A stretch of DNA of 64,000 nt, taken from the NCBI RefSeq assembly GCF_003672135.1, contig NC_039506.1, forward strand, positions 8,680,001 through 8,744,000. The letters run 5' to 3'. Position numbers and translations under genes: made by a program. This stretch comes from Ooceraea biroi (Eukaryota > Arthropoda > Insecta > Hymenoptera > Formicidae). The first letter of the stretch is position 1, and every line of letters begins with the position of its first letter. Below, one piece after another: positions 21,093 to 34,800 of this stretch. The notes under the pieces were generated by a model, which searched no databases, had not been told where the DNA came from, and saw only the letters and a list, made by a program, of their open reading frames with translations.

Positions 21093-23017
21093 GGATCGCG
21101 CCCGTAAATATCAGCGTTGACTAAGATCGTGACACCAGGACGATCCACAGAGTTTCGACGGCGTCTTCGATCTTATTCATCGATTTCGCGAACCCGTGTA
21201 AACGCCGCGGCCGGATCTCACCGTGTGAGATGCGATCGGCGTCGATCGTGATTCAATCCCCACGTGATTTTTGCCCGCCCGGATTCCACCGCACCGTCGG
21301 CGGTGCGGTTACCCCTGCAGCGGGGGATCTAAAGGCGTGCGCGATCGGCAAAAAAGCGAGAAGAGCGGAGAAGAATATAACGCGAGACGCGCCGTAACGC
21401 GCAATCTATTCTTGCCGATTACGGTAGTAATTATCGCGAATAATCGACGAGCGTCCGGAATGTACAATATATCGCAGATATACAAGTGGTCCGGCGCAGG
21501 TGCGCTATCATGGCTCGCACTTCCATTTGTTGAACCAGAGATTACCCATCTACATATTTCTCCGCTGCCTCCTCCTCGGGACCGGCCGTATGTAGGTATC
21601 GGCAGCGCCCGAAACAAGAAAAACGAACACGCTCGCTCATATACCGATCGATCGATACCGAGAGATAATCCATTGTATTTCTCTAATTCGTTTCTCGGAT
21701 CGCACGCCGCCAGTGTAATCGCGATCTCCGTCGGCTCGAAGGATCCAGCTGGCCAGATCGTTGACCCTGCTCCTAGACACGGAATCAATAATTCCGAAAG
21801 ACTCTCTCGCGATTTCGTCGGCGATCGCGGATCGATCGATTTGTCAGTGACGCATCGCGCAGACTTTCGTAAGACACTTGTATGGCGAAACTTGTGAAAC
21901 GCTAATGACACGAAATCACAGCGCGGACGCTATTATACCGGACGCATAGCGAAGCGATGAGCGCTCGATTCGACATGTCGATTTCTCTGGGTATCCGTGG
22001 ATTCACTACGTTAAGACATAGGAGCGATGCGACGCGGTGTTTCTTGTGGTCCGTTACAGTTACACGGAGAGGCAGTTCACGGAGGAGGAGACATTGATCT
22101 ACGCCTTCCGGCCAGTGTATGTTAAAAGCCGGGATAAATACTCGCCTCTGCTCGTGCCCGTGCAGAAGAGCGTGGCGCATTATCGTAAACCAGAAAAGAG
22201 AACGCTATCTAAATACTGGTGCATCTCGCGGTCCTGCGCGCTCCTTGACTCTTATCGTCTACGTTCTGCTCCGCGTGACTCACCTCCGCATCCGTCGCAT
22301 TTTTATAGGGCCTCGTAGCGTGAAGCCCTTTCGGATGCGCGAGCGCATTCGGTTACACTGGCCGCATGTGAATTTTACGTGGTCGCATAATTGTGAGCGA
22401 ACGATAATTTAATGCCGGGACGCAACGTTCGCGAAAGGTCACGTAATAACAGATGATTCAACATCCCTGAGGATGATCTCTCTTATTAATTCGATGCAAG
22501 CGAACTGTCGTGGAAGTTACCATTTGTACGATACTGCCGCTTGTACAGATCGGCATTATTGAAACAATCGAGCCGAGGTCTAACGTTATTAACGAGCCAA
22601 CATTAGGGCGACACAGTTTGCACAGCGCAGCTGTGCTCTCGCGTGAATCTGCGTTTCGCATCTGCGGCTTAAGCAAGGGATTAAGCAATCCGGCTTGCGC
22701 GAATGGTTCGCGACGCATCCGGAAGACGCCGGGACGCAAACGGCACAAACGCTCGAAAACGGTCGGCTTGTCGCGCGGCATAGGTCGCTCGCAGAAACGT
22801 GGAAAGGCTCTCAAGCGAGAAGAATCTCGGGCCATTCGTTCCTCCCACGGTCGCGCATCGCGCACGTACCTTATCTGCTCGCGAGCGCGTCCGGAAAGAA
22901 TCGGCGCAACACGCTACGCAGCAATGTAACGTTCGCGCGTTGCAAATGCGTAGTACCGCATGCGATTTCCTGGAGTAACGGCCCCCGCAACCGCGGCTTC
23001 TCGTGTATACCAGAAAA

Positions 23018-23018
<1 letters not shown>

Positions 23019-23078
<60 letters not shown>
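23019..23078. repeat. Compound (GATA)n-(GA)n microsatellite
   Basis: About four GATA units (23019-23034) run directly into some 22 GA units (23035-23078). The opposite strand reads as an artefactual run of Ser-Leu codons. The tract is probably highly variable in length between individuals. Confidence 0.92.
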
Positions 23079-23081
<3 letters not shown>

Positions 23082-24329
23082 GCGCGAGTCACTCCTGCTC
23101 TTGGACGTGATAAACACGAAAAAGAATCAAACGATTATCGGAGCGGTGAATCGGTACCTGGCGATTCGATACGCGGATTCCAGAAGCGAGCGAGGATTGC
23201 AGAAATGGAGAAACTGCACGCACAAAGAAGCATGCACGTATACATGGACTTTCGAGCAGCAATCCGTTGGCTTTGCGAGATTGTATAAAAAAATATTGAT
23301 CTGATGATACTATTATTACTTTGTTCGCCGCGTCGATCTCATATCGATTTCATCACATCGTTTAACAACAGCCACCCGATTCGCGTTCCATCTGTTTCCA
23401 GTGGTCGTTTCATGATTTTGCAATGTGTAACAGGACTTGTAATCTTACGCGGTGTACAAGAAGAAAGTTGTTTCTGCAACCAGTTATTGAGGCTACCGAA
23501 GCCGATGGTCTATCTGTCCGTACGCACACTTCCTTATTCCGAATAATATGCGTGTAGCGTCACGGTGGCGTATTCTTGATAAACCACGTGAAGAGACAGA
23601 GCGCTTATTAACAAGCGGACAAATCGATTTGCCTCCTCGCGCGAGGAGCGCGCATAATGCCCCGCGCTTTCGCGCGTCAGTTAACCGCATCGGCCAGTAT
23701 ATAAATCCTGGCAGGAATAATATTGTTATGCCCCGAGCATGCGTCGATCATACAGCGCGTTACGCCATTGGCAACGCTCCCAGCATATAACCGAGGAACG
23801 AGGGAAATTGATTAATTAACGCGGAAAGAAGTCTTCCTAGGAGCACAACGAGCCGACCTTGCCGGCATCCGCTTTCCGACTAGGGCGGTTAATGGCCATA
23901 ATTTAAGTATCGCACGGGGGTGCGCCGCGTTGCGGTGTACATGCGTCGCGGCAGAAACGGGGCAGCGGTCTCATCGCTCGAGCTCGAGCGCGCGCTAACG
24001 CATTTCGGGCTTATTAATCGACACGCAACGACACAGCGTGCGCTCGTGAAATCGATCGGCTCGGTCAGCGTGGGACTTCCGGATGACTGGAGAAAATGCG
24101 CGGTCACGCAACCAGACGCGTGTCTAGAGCGAGACCGCTATTACGTTGCCGTCACCCGCTGCGCGTCGCGGCTTAAATTACGTCGCGTCCGGGACGAAAA
24201 GGAGCCACGCGGACGCGGATGGGGCAAGGAGGCGCGGTAAGGGACGGGTGTGCGGACGCAAGGTGAATTTATTAATTGGAGGAACGGCCCCACCTCTTCG
24301 CCCTCGGGGATCTCCACTTCCTTATCAAG

Positions 24330-24406
24330 ACAGAGAGGGAGCGAGAGAGAAGAAAGGAGGGAGAAAAGGAGGGAGAAAAGGAGAGAGAAAAGGAGTTATC
24401 GAGAAT
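24330..24406. repeat. Purine-only tract (GAGG/GAAAA units)
   Basis: GGGAGAAAAGGA-type units are repeated several times with almost no pyrimidines on the plus strand. Such mirror-like purine tracts can form triplex DNA. Confidence 0.7.
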
Positions 24407-25085
24407 GAAGTATCGACCGATCGGTATCGCCCCGCTGCGTAACTATGGCTGGGAGTTATCGGAGCACTTGCGTGCTCCATCGCGTCAAGTCGTGCGGCTT
24501 GAAAAAAAAAAGACACGAATGGTACCTCCTACGGAGAACGGGCGCGCTTCTATATGGCGGACGGGGCCAATCAAAGAGAGCCGATTCTCCCTGGTGCAAG
24601 AAGAGTCGCCGGCGGGATCCTCGCTCTGTGGAGTGAGTTACGCGATACATCGGCGATCGCGACGAATCATTTATAAGCTAACTTGCGCGGGAGAGGACCT
24701 TATCGGCGCCGCGCATCGATCGCTGATACGCTCTTCCGCCGCGACACGCCGTCGTCACGACGACGGAATTCCTCTTATACACTTGGTATTTAACGGTGCA
24801 TCGCGACTCCCATCGGATGCAATTAGCTAATTGCGTAAACAAGCGGTACGTAATTAGACGCAGGACACCGGCGTGACCTCGACTTCGCCGGCTACCACAG
24901 CGCGTGCATATGTCGGCACGAGCGAATAAAAGTCAAAGGCACGACAGCTCTGCGCGTTTGCGAGAATCCCGATTATTTCTTAGGATTCAAACATTTTCTG
25001 CGTATCCAGCGAATTCACATAAAATAATTATTTCCGGATTTTTACTTGAAAGCCGTCGGGAACGTTTCTTCGTCCGCGGCTGCGG

Positions 25086-25113
<28 letters not shown>
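25086..25113. repeat. (CA)n microsatellite
   Basis: About 14 uninterrupted CA units in non-coding DNA. Confidence 0.92.
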
Positions 25114-25121
<8 letters not shown>

Positions 25122-26117
25122 TATTAAATTTTTCTCAAGGAATATGTTTCTTTCCCGCCGCTAATCTACAATTCAAAGTCTCGAGATCCCACATCGCAGA
25201 GTCTCAAGGACGCAAGGGAATTTTTCGCAGGACCAATTTAGCAGGCACCTCGCGGTAATGAGCAGCTCGCCTATTCGCAACTCAGGCCTCTCAGGATCCC
25301 GAAGTTAGTTTGCTCGCTGGAGAGGATCAAGCGAACGAGTCGGTGCAGCGTGGGGCCCAGGGAGCCACGTGAGACTCCGCGGATCGGGGTCCGACGGGTA
25401 GTAGAAGGGACCTCGCACGACCGGAGAGAGAACCGGTCCTCCCTCGGCCCTCGTTCGACTTGACCGCCATTGGCGTAGACGCTCCGAGTGTGGGTGCCAC
25501 ACCGGAGGTACTCGAGGTCGCATTGTCCCCTTTGGCGAGGAGAGCCCTTCGTGCCGCGGGATTACGCACGAAGTTAATGTATCGCAATGCAATAACGTGG
25601 AATCGTCCGGCTAAAACGCGCCTTACGTTTCCGCCGCTGCCGATTCCAATGGCGTGGATAACGCGATGACGAGGAGACCTGCACGCGCACTGACCCGCAT
25701 TCTACATTCAGCGGCGAAAGAAACTTTAATGCCGTCTGGGATCTTTAATACTTAAGTGTGTCAACTTGGCGTCCCATTGCCGAGTGTCGAGTGACTCTCA
25801 GTTTTGTTCTTGGCAATGCGCGAGGGAACGGGATAACGTAAAACGCGTACTCGTTGTACGCGGTACGTCCGCGGTATACGTATCGCGATCGTAACGGGGG
25901 TAGGGCGAAGCAATCCATCTTTACTTGATTGCAATCTGGTGCCGAGCGTACACGGAATACGCCTAATGCATGCATAATCGTGTGCAACAAGTGCAACCTC
26001 GTACGCGGAATCCAGCCACTTTTTCGCCGGTGGCCTTCCTTCCTGTGTGTGTCTCCTCCTCTTCGTCCGAGGTCGTTAACCCCCGGCCGTTTCGCGGGAT
26101 ACTCCTTATACGCGCGA

Positions 26118-26170
26118 CCAAAAAAAGAAGAGAGAAAAAAGAAAGAAAAAAGGGAAAAAGAAGAGAGACT
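26118..26170. repeat. A-rich purine tract
   Basis: A run of A and G (AAAAAAAGAAGAGAG and similar) in which pyrimidines appear only at the edges. Confidence 0.7.
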
Positions 26171-27411
26171 CGAGGTCTCCGTCCCACCCTGTAAGTGTCA
26201 TTACATCGGTGCGTAGCGAGCGTGCAATCAATTACGACGCGCCGGTGTATTTCTTTCGCCTCGGGCTATCAGTCCCTATAAAGCACGGGCCCGTCGAGCG
26301 TTCGGCCGGCTCTCGCAATCGTAAAAATGCGACGCATGGAAGAAGGATCGCGTACCAGTACTCGCACAAATGACGATCCGGCCGATCGCATGCATCCCGG
26401 AGTGTCCCGGCACAATGTCGCGAATAAATAAGGCGGTCGCATTTGCATCCGCGCGAAAACGGCGGAACGCCGCGCCGGTCTCGCGTGTTAACTCGAGCTA
26501 TCGCGAGTCCGCGATCGAAGCCGAGAGGGATCAGGGTTCAAACGGGTGACAACGGTAATTGAACCCGCCTACACACGCCACGGTGGAGATCGCGTCCGAG
26601 GTGTTCCTTGAGTAAGATGAACGTTCGCGGGCCGAGTGCCGTTAGCCCACCACCCTGCCATCGTCATCGCCGTCGTCGTTGTCGTCGTTGTGTCAACGGT
26701 TGTCAAGCGATCGCGACGAACCGCTCTCGTGTGCAGACACGTGTGCGTGTGTATAAGCACACGCACGTATGTACGTACATACATTATACGCACGTGGAAA
26801 CGCGCGATCGGCAAGCGAATGCTCGCTCGTGTACACCCACCTGCGCGTCGCGGAGAGGTGAATCGCCCGCCCTGCTTGCGTATAATTCACACGGGGTGGG
26901 GGCTGGATACTGTTAACCGCTGTCAGCCGTTTCTCGGGGAAGACACCGTGCACGAGGAGCCCGCTCTCCTTCCGTCCTTTTTCTTTTCCGCCGTTGGCCG
27001 TTTAGATTTCAGATCACGACGCTCGCGAGACGATCTTCGGTCAACGAGAACTGATGCTCTGCAACGAGGACTGTGGAATCAGATACTATGATGCCTGGAT
27101 GTCTCTTGATATTTGTGGATCATTGTAAGCGTTTTACGATATTGGATCATTGATACTCTTTGCGAGTAAAGGCAAGTTTCCGTGAAACATAACTCGCGTG
27201 ATCAAATATTTTTACAATTATGATACTTAATGCGTGTAGTTTTAGTCATATTGTTCTACTATATTTATTGCTTCCGCTACGGAAAAAATGAACGCAGTTT
27301 TCGCGTTTATAGTAGACGTGGGAAAATCGAGATCTCTATCCTCCGCAAAGATATCTCTTGCGGAATTTGAGTGTGGTATACTCTCATACTGATACTTGGA
27401 GAAACCGAGGC

Positions 27412-27434
27412 AAGGGCGCAAGGGCGCAAGGGCG
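27412..27434. repeat. AAGGGCGC tandem repeat, three units
   Basis: An 8-base unit is repeated almost three times without error in otherwise unique DNA. Confidence 0.7.
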
Positions 27435-27994
27435 AGGCCTTTGTCCATCCGCAGGCAAGAAAGGGAGCAAGAACCTTACCCAGGATACGGCGTGAAGCGT
27501 TAACGGGCTACTTAGCTGCGAGCAATTAATAACTCGGGACCACAATAAATATCGCTTGTGTTCGTGACAAATTAATGTGCGTTCACCAGTACGCTCGAAT
27601 CCTTGGTGTGTACGACGGGCTTAAACGGCCAATTACTAATTACAGATATCCAATGATCCGCGTAACGGTAACGCGGGACTCGGATAACGATTGCCCGGTG
27701 TACGTTGTAATTTAATTAACGGCGATTACATCGCTCACATCATTGATTTATACCGAGCCGACGAGATCGCGCGCGGCGAAATCAGTCGCCGCGCGGATCG
27801 CGTTTACGCCTTCCACGCCACTTTCTCCGCGGGTGTAACGCACCGGGTGCGACGTGCTTACATCTTCTTAACCGCCGCGCCAATTAGCGTTATCCGCGCA
27901 AGCATGGAGAACGAAAAACGCGAATCGACTCGAAGTAAGGGAAATGATCTTGCCATAGATGGCTTCCTCGCCCGTCTTTCGACAACGTCGACCA

Positions 27995-28018
27995 TGACGA
28001 CGACAACGACGACGACGT
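27995..28018. repeat. (GAC)n-type trinucleotide tract
   Basis: GACGACGACAACGACGACGACG with one interruption. Related GAC/GTC-rich tracts occur at about 26650-26690, 45858-45888 and 52900-52925, so this trinucleotide recurs across the window. Confidence 0.65.
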
Positions 28019-31000
28019 GAGATAAACGACGGTCGTCGAAGCTACTTTTCTGTACAGCGCACGACGCGATACGCACCCTGTGCTGCCAATCAAAGTGTCA
28101 ACGCTATCTGTGACGAACACTTCGAAGAGAGCATCGGCCTCCGCATATCCGTCCTTCCTTCTCTCTCTTTCCTCCTTCCTTCTTTCTCTCTCGACGAACC
28201 AAGCAGCCGTCGTAAACAGCAGCATACCGTGATTCGCAAACGACCACCACGCGCCCCGAGGTTCGCACGTTAATTGAATAATTTGCATCTCACCTGTTCG
28301 CTTCCGGGAGGAGCGCAGGTGTGACGGCAAGAGGTCAAGGAGAGTCCTGCTCGGTACGCTCCTAAGGAAGAATCTAATCTCTTTTGTCCTAAAGCGAGGA
28401 ACGTGAACAACGCTCGAGCCGCGCGCATCCCGGAGACCAGGCGGATGTTAGGATGACCGTGCGACTCCATGGAGAGCAAATTACACGTTTCACCAGGCGA
28501 AATACTGAAATTCCGTAAACGAAATAAACGATCCTGATTGCTAGAGCAAGCTAGCAGTTATGTGCGTGCGAGCGTCTTATCGGTCGCAAATGATCGCGGA
28601 TTCCGATTGCCAGCGTAATTGTCGTGCTCGTGGAGGAGCCTCGGCCGTTCCTAGGAATGAAATAATCGTAAATACGGTTTCTACCGAGTGTCAAAAATGA
28701 GGCTTGCACGAGCTCGACGCGGGACGTGCGCTCGTTGTTCAGGAATTTCACCTAGGCAGAAGTACCACCCCGCAAGTATCGAGAGAGACCGGTTATTGCT
28801 CGACATTCCTAACCGTCGGCCAGATGTCATCGGCTAAGGCTGCCTTATGGAAAAAGGCAATCGGAGTACATCGACTTTAATAGGACGGTATTGATTTCAG
28901 CCGCCAAATACCTCGTTGGCGAACCACCTGGCTATCGGATCTCGCGAACGTTTACGAGATCCGCTTTCGAACAAAAATTGCTCGAGTGCCGATATAAAGT
29001 GAGACGTTGAAACAATTTGTGTGGAAAGACGTCGAAGACGGAAATAGCAGAAATAGCGAGAGGAGTAGAAATATGGGATGAAAATGAAATCATCAAATAA
29101 AATCAGGAAAGAGTTCGTAAAGGCTTAGAAAAAACGAATAAACAATTATTCAGTAATTATTAAAAGCGTTGTGTTTTATTACTTTATTAATTAAATGGAA
29201 TTTGAAGCGATTGGGGATACGTCGTGTTAAACATTTAAAAATTTTTACACGTGGAATTGACGATACATCAATTGTTATAGACATCAACCAGGTTACGAGT
29301 AGGTTACGGGGTTATGCGCCATGCTTTCAAAAAGCTGCTGTCTCCGTGCAGGTTCAGGAATTTGTATCACTTCTGTATGTCTCTTTCTCGCTTCGGTACG
29401 AAGCCTTTCGGGCCTTGTACGGCCAGAGCCGTCAAAAGAAGCAATCCATCAAGAGGCGATGACATTCAGGCCGTATGAGGCGACGACACTTCTCTCGTCG
29501 GCTCGACAAGGTGCGACACGTGGTGCTCCAGAAATCCAGTCCGATCATTACTGTTGCATCGGCTTGCATCGTGCAAGTAACACTTTCGCCCGTTTAAGAG
29601 CTGCTGAAGAGTAATAATGTATAATGCAATAATAGCCTGTTGCTGTTATACGATATACATTCATCTAGTAACAATACCGGCGGATTATCAAAGTGTTGCG
29701 TCGAGTTGCTTGGCATCAACGTGTCACATCGCTACAAGGATACAAGAGATACTTGATGAGCATTTCGAGTCGAGACTTTTTAAATGTCGTAAATGTTCAC
29801 ATGGTTAAACAGTGATTTGTTGAGGGATATCAACAGGTACGTAAGCGTGCGACGCAGCTGCATGCTCCGTTTCCAATCGTCAAGTATGGGGAATCGGTCC
29901 GACTGGTCTTTCACGGAGGAATGCGAGCGAGATACTTCCACTCTCGTTCGATATCTAGTTCATCGATCGTGGCTGGATGCATAGGCGATCGGCGAGCTTC
30001 GTTAACCGCTATCCGCTTCGTCCGTCCGCGAAAACGAAAAAGACTCGCGCAGGAGAAATCGCGCCGATCTCTCATTCCCCACGGGACAAAACGCGCTCGA
30101 CGTGAGGAAGAAAGGTCCGTCCCTTGAGTGACTCGGTTCCTGTCGCGGGTAATACACACAAGACGAACAGGCAGACCAGCGGAATACCTGCGACCAACGC
30201 ACCTGCACGACACAGGCTTGGCATAATCGATGCACGGGAAGGCAGGCCGGTTATAGCAGCCACCGGTACAACGCCGGTACAGGATTAATCGAGCGTTTCC
30301 ATCGTCCTTCCTGCGACAATGAACTTGTACTTTTACCGCGGGAGTGCGATCGTCCTGTGTGTTTGCGCGCGGATCGGCACTGCAAATTTGCGGAGCGTTG
30401 CAAACAGGCAGGCGCGAGGGCGTGCAAAAAGCACTGCCGCCCGTAGCTTATTTGTTGCAGGCGCAAAAACTCGATCTCGCCAGATCAAGATGATCAGAAC
30501 TTAAGCGGCGTTCCGTCATAATTTATTTCCGAAGGATCGTCCCGATCGGTCAGCTGATAAGCTCGGAATAATTTGTAATGTATATATACCATAGATGGAG
30601 ACGAGGACGGAGACGGAGCGCATATCCGGCGCATGGAAATTTGCAATTAGGAGATTACTGCCGCGGCAGGAAGAGGAAGGGGTGGATAGGGCGGGAGAAG
30701 GTTTAGCGGGTCCACGGCGATGCTGAAATAATGATTAGCGCTGAAAAGAACGCTATCGGGGAGCCGCGCGTCCGGGAGCTTTCCATTAAAATCGCCGCAA
30801 AGAGTCGCTCGCCGTAATTTCACGTCGTTTCTTGCGGCTATCGTCGGATCTACCCGCGGAGAGCGGTGTGTGTACGCCACTACTTCAAGGTCCGCGGCGT
30901 AAAGGCGGGTTTTGCGCTCCTTTACGACGATATACGCCATACACTAATAACTCACGGTCGAACTATCAGATACGTATACACACTCGGGCGAGTGCGCGCG

Positions 31001-31441
31001 AGCGCGCGGCACTTTTCTCTCTTTGTTCCACTCATCCGTTCCCCCTTGGAACTCCTATCTTCCCGGGGAAGTTGCCGGTCTCATTGTTGCTCGCTCTCCC
31101 GACGATTCGCTCGCGCGAGAATGAACGGCGATTTATCGCGGCGATGGGAGCGAGCCCTGCAGCCCGCAGGACCTTCTTTTTCGCGGCAGGACGCCGACCT
31201 AAAAGAAGGAACGACGAGAAACGGAGTACGAGGGGGCGGAGGAGAAGGGGGACAACGAAGGGAGATGGGGTGCCGCACGGAGCACGAAGATAAATACTTA
31301 TTCCCGCGACTTTATCACCGACAGGTACGTGCGATGCGTGTGTGCGCATTCGTGGCCGCGCGCGCGAGCATAACTCGCGTTACCATCGACGAGAAGAGGA
31401 GGGAAACAGGTCGGTTGAAAGGGAGGCCCGAGGGGGACAAC

Positions 31442-31460
31442 GGGGGGGGGGGGGGGGGGG
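31442..31460. repeat. Poly-G run of 19
   Basis: Nineteen consecutive G follow a GA/GGG-rich stretch (31380-31441). It can form G-quadruplexes and is a known kind of site for sequencing and assembly error, so the true length is uncertain. Confidence 0.85.
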
Positions 31461-31854
31461 CATCAGACTGCTGACCCAGCAGAAATATTTGGCAGAACGT
31501 TTGACCCGAGGCAAGATCCGCCCGACGAGCCCCTCGTCCCGAGATGAATCGGGGTTTGATTGCGTGTAAAGTCGCCTTAAACGAAACGATATGAAATTTC
31601 AGCGCGGCCGGACACGCACGACCGTTTGCGTATTATTATTGACGAAGCGGGTCATTGGCACGCTGCACGTGCCGGTTTAATGCTCCGGATGTTATTGCAT
31701 TTTGCATACGGCTCTCGGTGCGTGAAGAGAGCCTGCTGACGGTCTCTCTACTCATGGTTCCGTGTACGGTGCATTGTTCTACCGTATTCAGAGAAAGTTG
31801 TAACCTTTCGTTCTTAAAAGGATGTCCTGTCTCATCCGCTGCTGTCCGCATAAG

Positions 31855-31886
31855 TTTATCAGTTTAGATTGATCTAAACTGATAAA
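31855..31886. repeat. Near-perfect 32-bp palindrome
   Basis: TTTATCAGTTTAGAT, two bases, then ATCTAAACTGATAAA: 15-bp arms with no mismatch. It sits exactly where GC-rich sequence gives way to an AT-rich island (31890-32060). It could be a dimeric factor site, a bidirectional hairpin or the scar of a small element. There is no open frame around it. Confidence 0.85.
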
Positions 31887-34800
31887 AGAAAGGATTTATT
31901 AACAAATCGTGTACATTAATATTATTAATATCCATTAATATGTATCTCCAATTAATCCAATTAATTCCAATTAAGTCCAATTAATATAGATTACTGTCAG
32001 ACTTAATTTTAAACAATTTTGATATTTATTTTCGTGATGTATAAAATATGGATGTAATAGCAGAATCACCTTGTACTTATAACGTCATGGAAGCTTGTAA
32101 TAATTTATTCGTCGCAAAAGTGTCATCGTTTCTTGCTAGTCGCGTGATTATACGCTACGCATGGTTGCATGCTGCGTTTCTCATAGTAGTCGTGAATTAC
32201 CAGCAACCGTTCGACAACCGGTGAAACTTGGGTAAATGATATAAGTATGTTGGCATAGCACATCCTCGTTAATCGATCGATTGATCAAAGATACGCCCAC
32301 GCATAAGTTGTATTAGCTCGCGCAGAAAAACACGCGCGTTTCGTACTTTCTCTCCAATAGCACTCTCTGATGTAGCGTTTCGCAAAGTCGTTATAAGATT
32401 CCCAAGAAGTTACAGGCAACGGTGGAGATATACGACGCCGCATACTAATTATATCAACGCGCGTGATTAATATAACGGATGAATATCGGTATGAGCGTCT
32501 GGAATCGATTATTACCGTTATCGATACGACGCGAGTTTCTTTTATAAAATATGCGAAAGGATCACAGATCGTTCGCGGGATCTTTGACCTGCTTCGATTA
32601 TTGGAGATCTACAAGACTGAATACATGATTTACATTAGCCAATTATGAGTTTCGCGAGCGTCACGAAATAAATAACATTAATCATCGTGTACGGTAAAAT
32701 AAGATAGAATTTATTAATATCCTAAAATATGAATAATGTGTTAAAATATTCCCTCATTTACGCATAAAGTGTTGAATTAAATACTTGAATAAAAGTGCAT
32801 TGGGAGAAAAAGACTTAAATAAGGGAACCTAATGAGACCTAGTTTAGCAAAAAGATTGAGAATGGGAAGAATGGAGGAGAACCGTGTGCACGCATACGCG
32901 ATATTCCATAAAATAAGTAGCCGACATTCTCCGTGGAACGACATCTGTTCTTGGCTATGTTCCGCGTTCCCTTCGCGAGGGAACCGCGGCGCGTTTTATC
33001 CGCGCTTACTCGCCGGTAATTGCGATCGATACCACCTTGTCCGCGGCCTCGTCTTCGTTGTCGTCGTCTTCGAAATTAAACGGCCGAGCGTTTCTTTCGT
33101 CGAGGACGAGGCAGACCAGTGCGGAGTGTAACCGTAAGGGCGTCTGAAAAACTCGATCCCGGTATGCACGCGGCATGCAACGGGGACGAATTAAATAGCT
33201 AAAAGATTAACCGCACGTGCATCGAACGTGAAACAAAAACTTGATATATATCTTTTTAAGAAGTACTGCAGACACTGGTATCAAAAGTGCTTTCCTTCAA
33301 ATGTCGAAAAACTTTTTGTATGTAACGATTAAATCGATCATTTTTAGCGATTTCATCTGTGAAACGATATAATAAAGAAATCATTAAACACTTTGGCTGT
33401 TTTATTTGATTTTTTAATGTCTATGTGAAGAATCGGTCAAAATTTTCGATTTGTTATAGATTTATTCATAACTTTTGAAGATATCTGATTCTAACATATA
33501 GTTTTTAAAAATATTTACCATCAATACTTTACTGAAGTAAAATTTCTCTTTCTCAAGCATATATATCAATTCTTCATTTAAGTTCTCTCAAACAAAAAGT
33601 TGATTTTCTGAGCAACGGAAATGCCCGCTTTTGTGATTCGATATAGCACACCGAGGTTTTTACAACATCTCCCTGGACCGCTTTGGAGGCAGCCGTGCGA
33701 CGAGGCTTGCAATCACGACATGAGAACAAACTCGGATATAAACGTGCAGGTGTGGCCAGACACTCGCAACGAGCAATCATGCGTTATTAAATGGATTGGA
33801 GAGGGGAATACGAGTTTGCAGCATTACAAAGAAGCTCCTCTACGGACTCGTATTTAATCCTGTTCATTGAATGTTTTGCGCGTAAAAGGCAGTAATCATT
33901 TCGCGAGAGTAAAATGATTTACGTGCACCTAGCGATGACGTGGGCTACGATATTAAATTTAGCGACGTAGCGAGATCGGATCATCGTCGAAAATAAAAGA
34001 TACCTGGATCCACGTGAGCGATCATCTCGGAAACACAATCTCGCGACGAGATATCGGCAGTTAAGGGAATTAGATAGGCGTGAAAGCACGTTACACGGGG
34101 ACGGCCGGTGCGGAATATTAATAATTTCATTCGTCCCGTTAGTCGGGCGCTAATTAGTACGCCGTAAATAAACGCGCAGGGAATGCGCCGAGTGCTTGCT
34201 AGCGGGTCGTCAGCAAAAATCACATTCTTCCCACACCGAAGTTAGGGGCTTGCCGCCACGGCGACGAGATCGGCATTGACCTTTACCATCGCGCTTCGCG
34301 CTCCTGCCTCCCTCCGCGCGCGCCGGAACGATGAATGAAATGATACCGACCATTAATCGTCGCGTCGTCGTTTCCACGAAGGAACGCGCGGCTCGGCGCG
34401 CCGAGCTATGCTGATTTCAATTAATTCCGAGACATTCCGCGTTTTTCCCTCCTCGTCGCAGGAACGGAACCGACGCGAGGACGCAGGACTCGCGGCGAGC
34501 TTTCCGTGTCTAGAGAGAAGTAAAGAAAAAGAGCTAGCGAAGGAAAAGCTAGTTAGAAATAGAATTGAAGTTTACAATGCGGTACGCGGATAGCTCCGAG
34601 TCATCGAATCGAGGCTATCTTCATGCGGCACCACGATATCCTCGGGATAATCCACGAGAATATACGGGGGTGTGTGCAGTACCATATGAAACGCTTTATA
34701 ATTGAAGACTTTCACGCGCATAATAATAATTGACGTAATGGAGCGAAGAATTACGATATTGAGATGTGTGCCACGTACGTCTTCGGGCTGCAAGTAATAT

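Larger units (their letters stand above)
21093..31854. other. Non-coding stretch with microsatellites
   Basis: No exon is supported. 21271-21911 is open on both strands for about 200 codons each. Simple repeats are at 23019-23078, 24330-24406, 25086-25113, 26118-26170, 27412-27434, 27995-28018, 28145-28190 and 31442-31460. A strong minus-strand donor-like site (GAACAG|GTGAGAT) ends at 28294. 28960-29180 is AT-rich. No tRNA cloverleaf or transposase was seen. Confidence 0.5.

Noticed and set aside
22871..23117. Minus-strand frames with a long Ser-Leu run
   Set aside because: The run is the GA microsatellite read on the other strand, not a protein.
26274..26283. CTATAAAGC as a TATA box
   Set aside because: No initiator or credible frame downstream; single motif in non-coding DNA.
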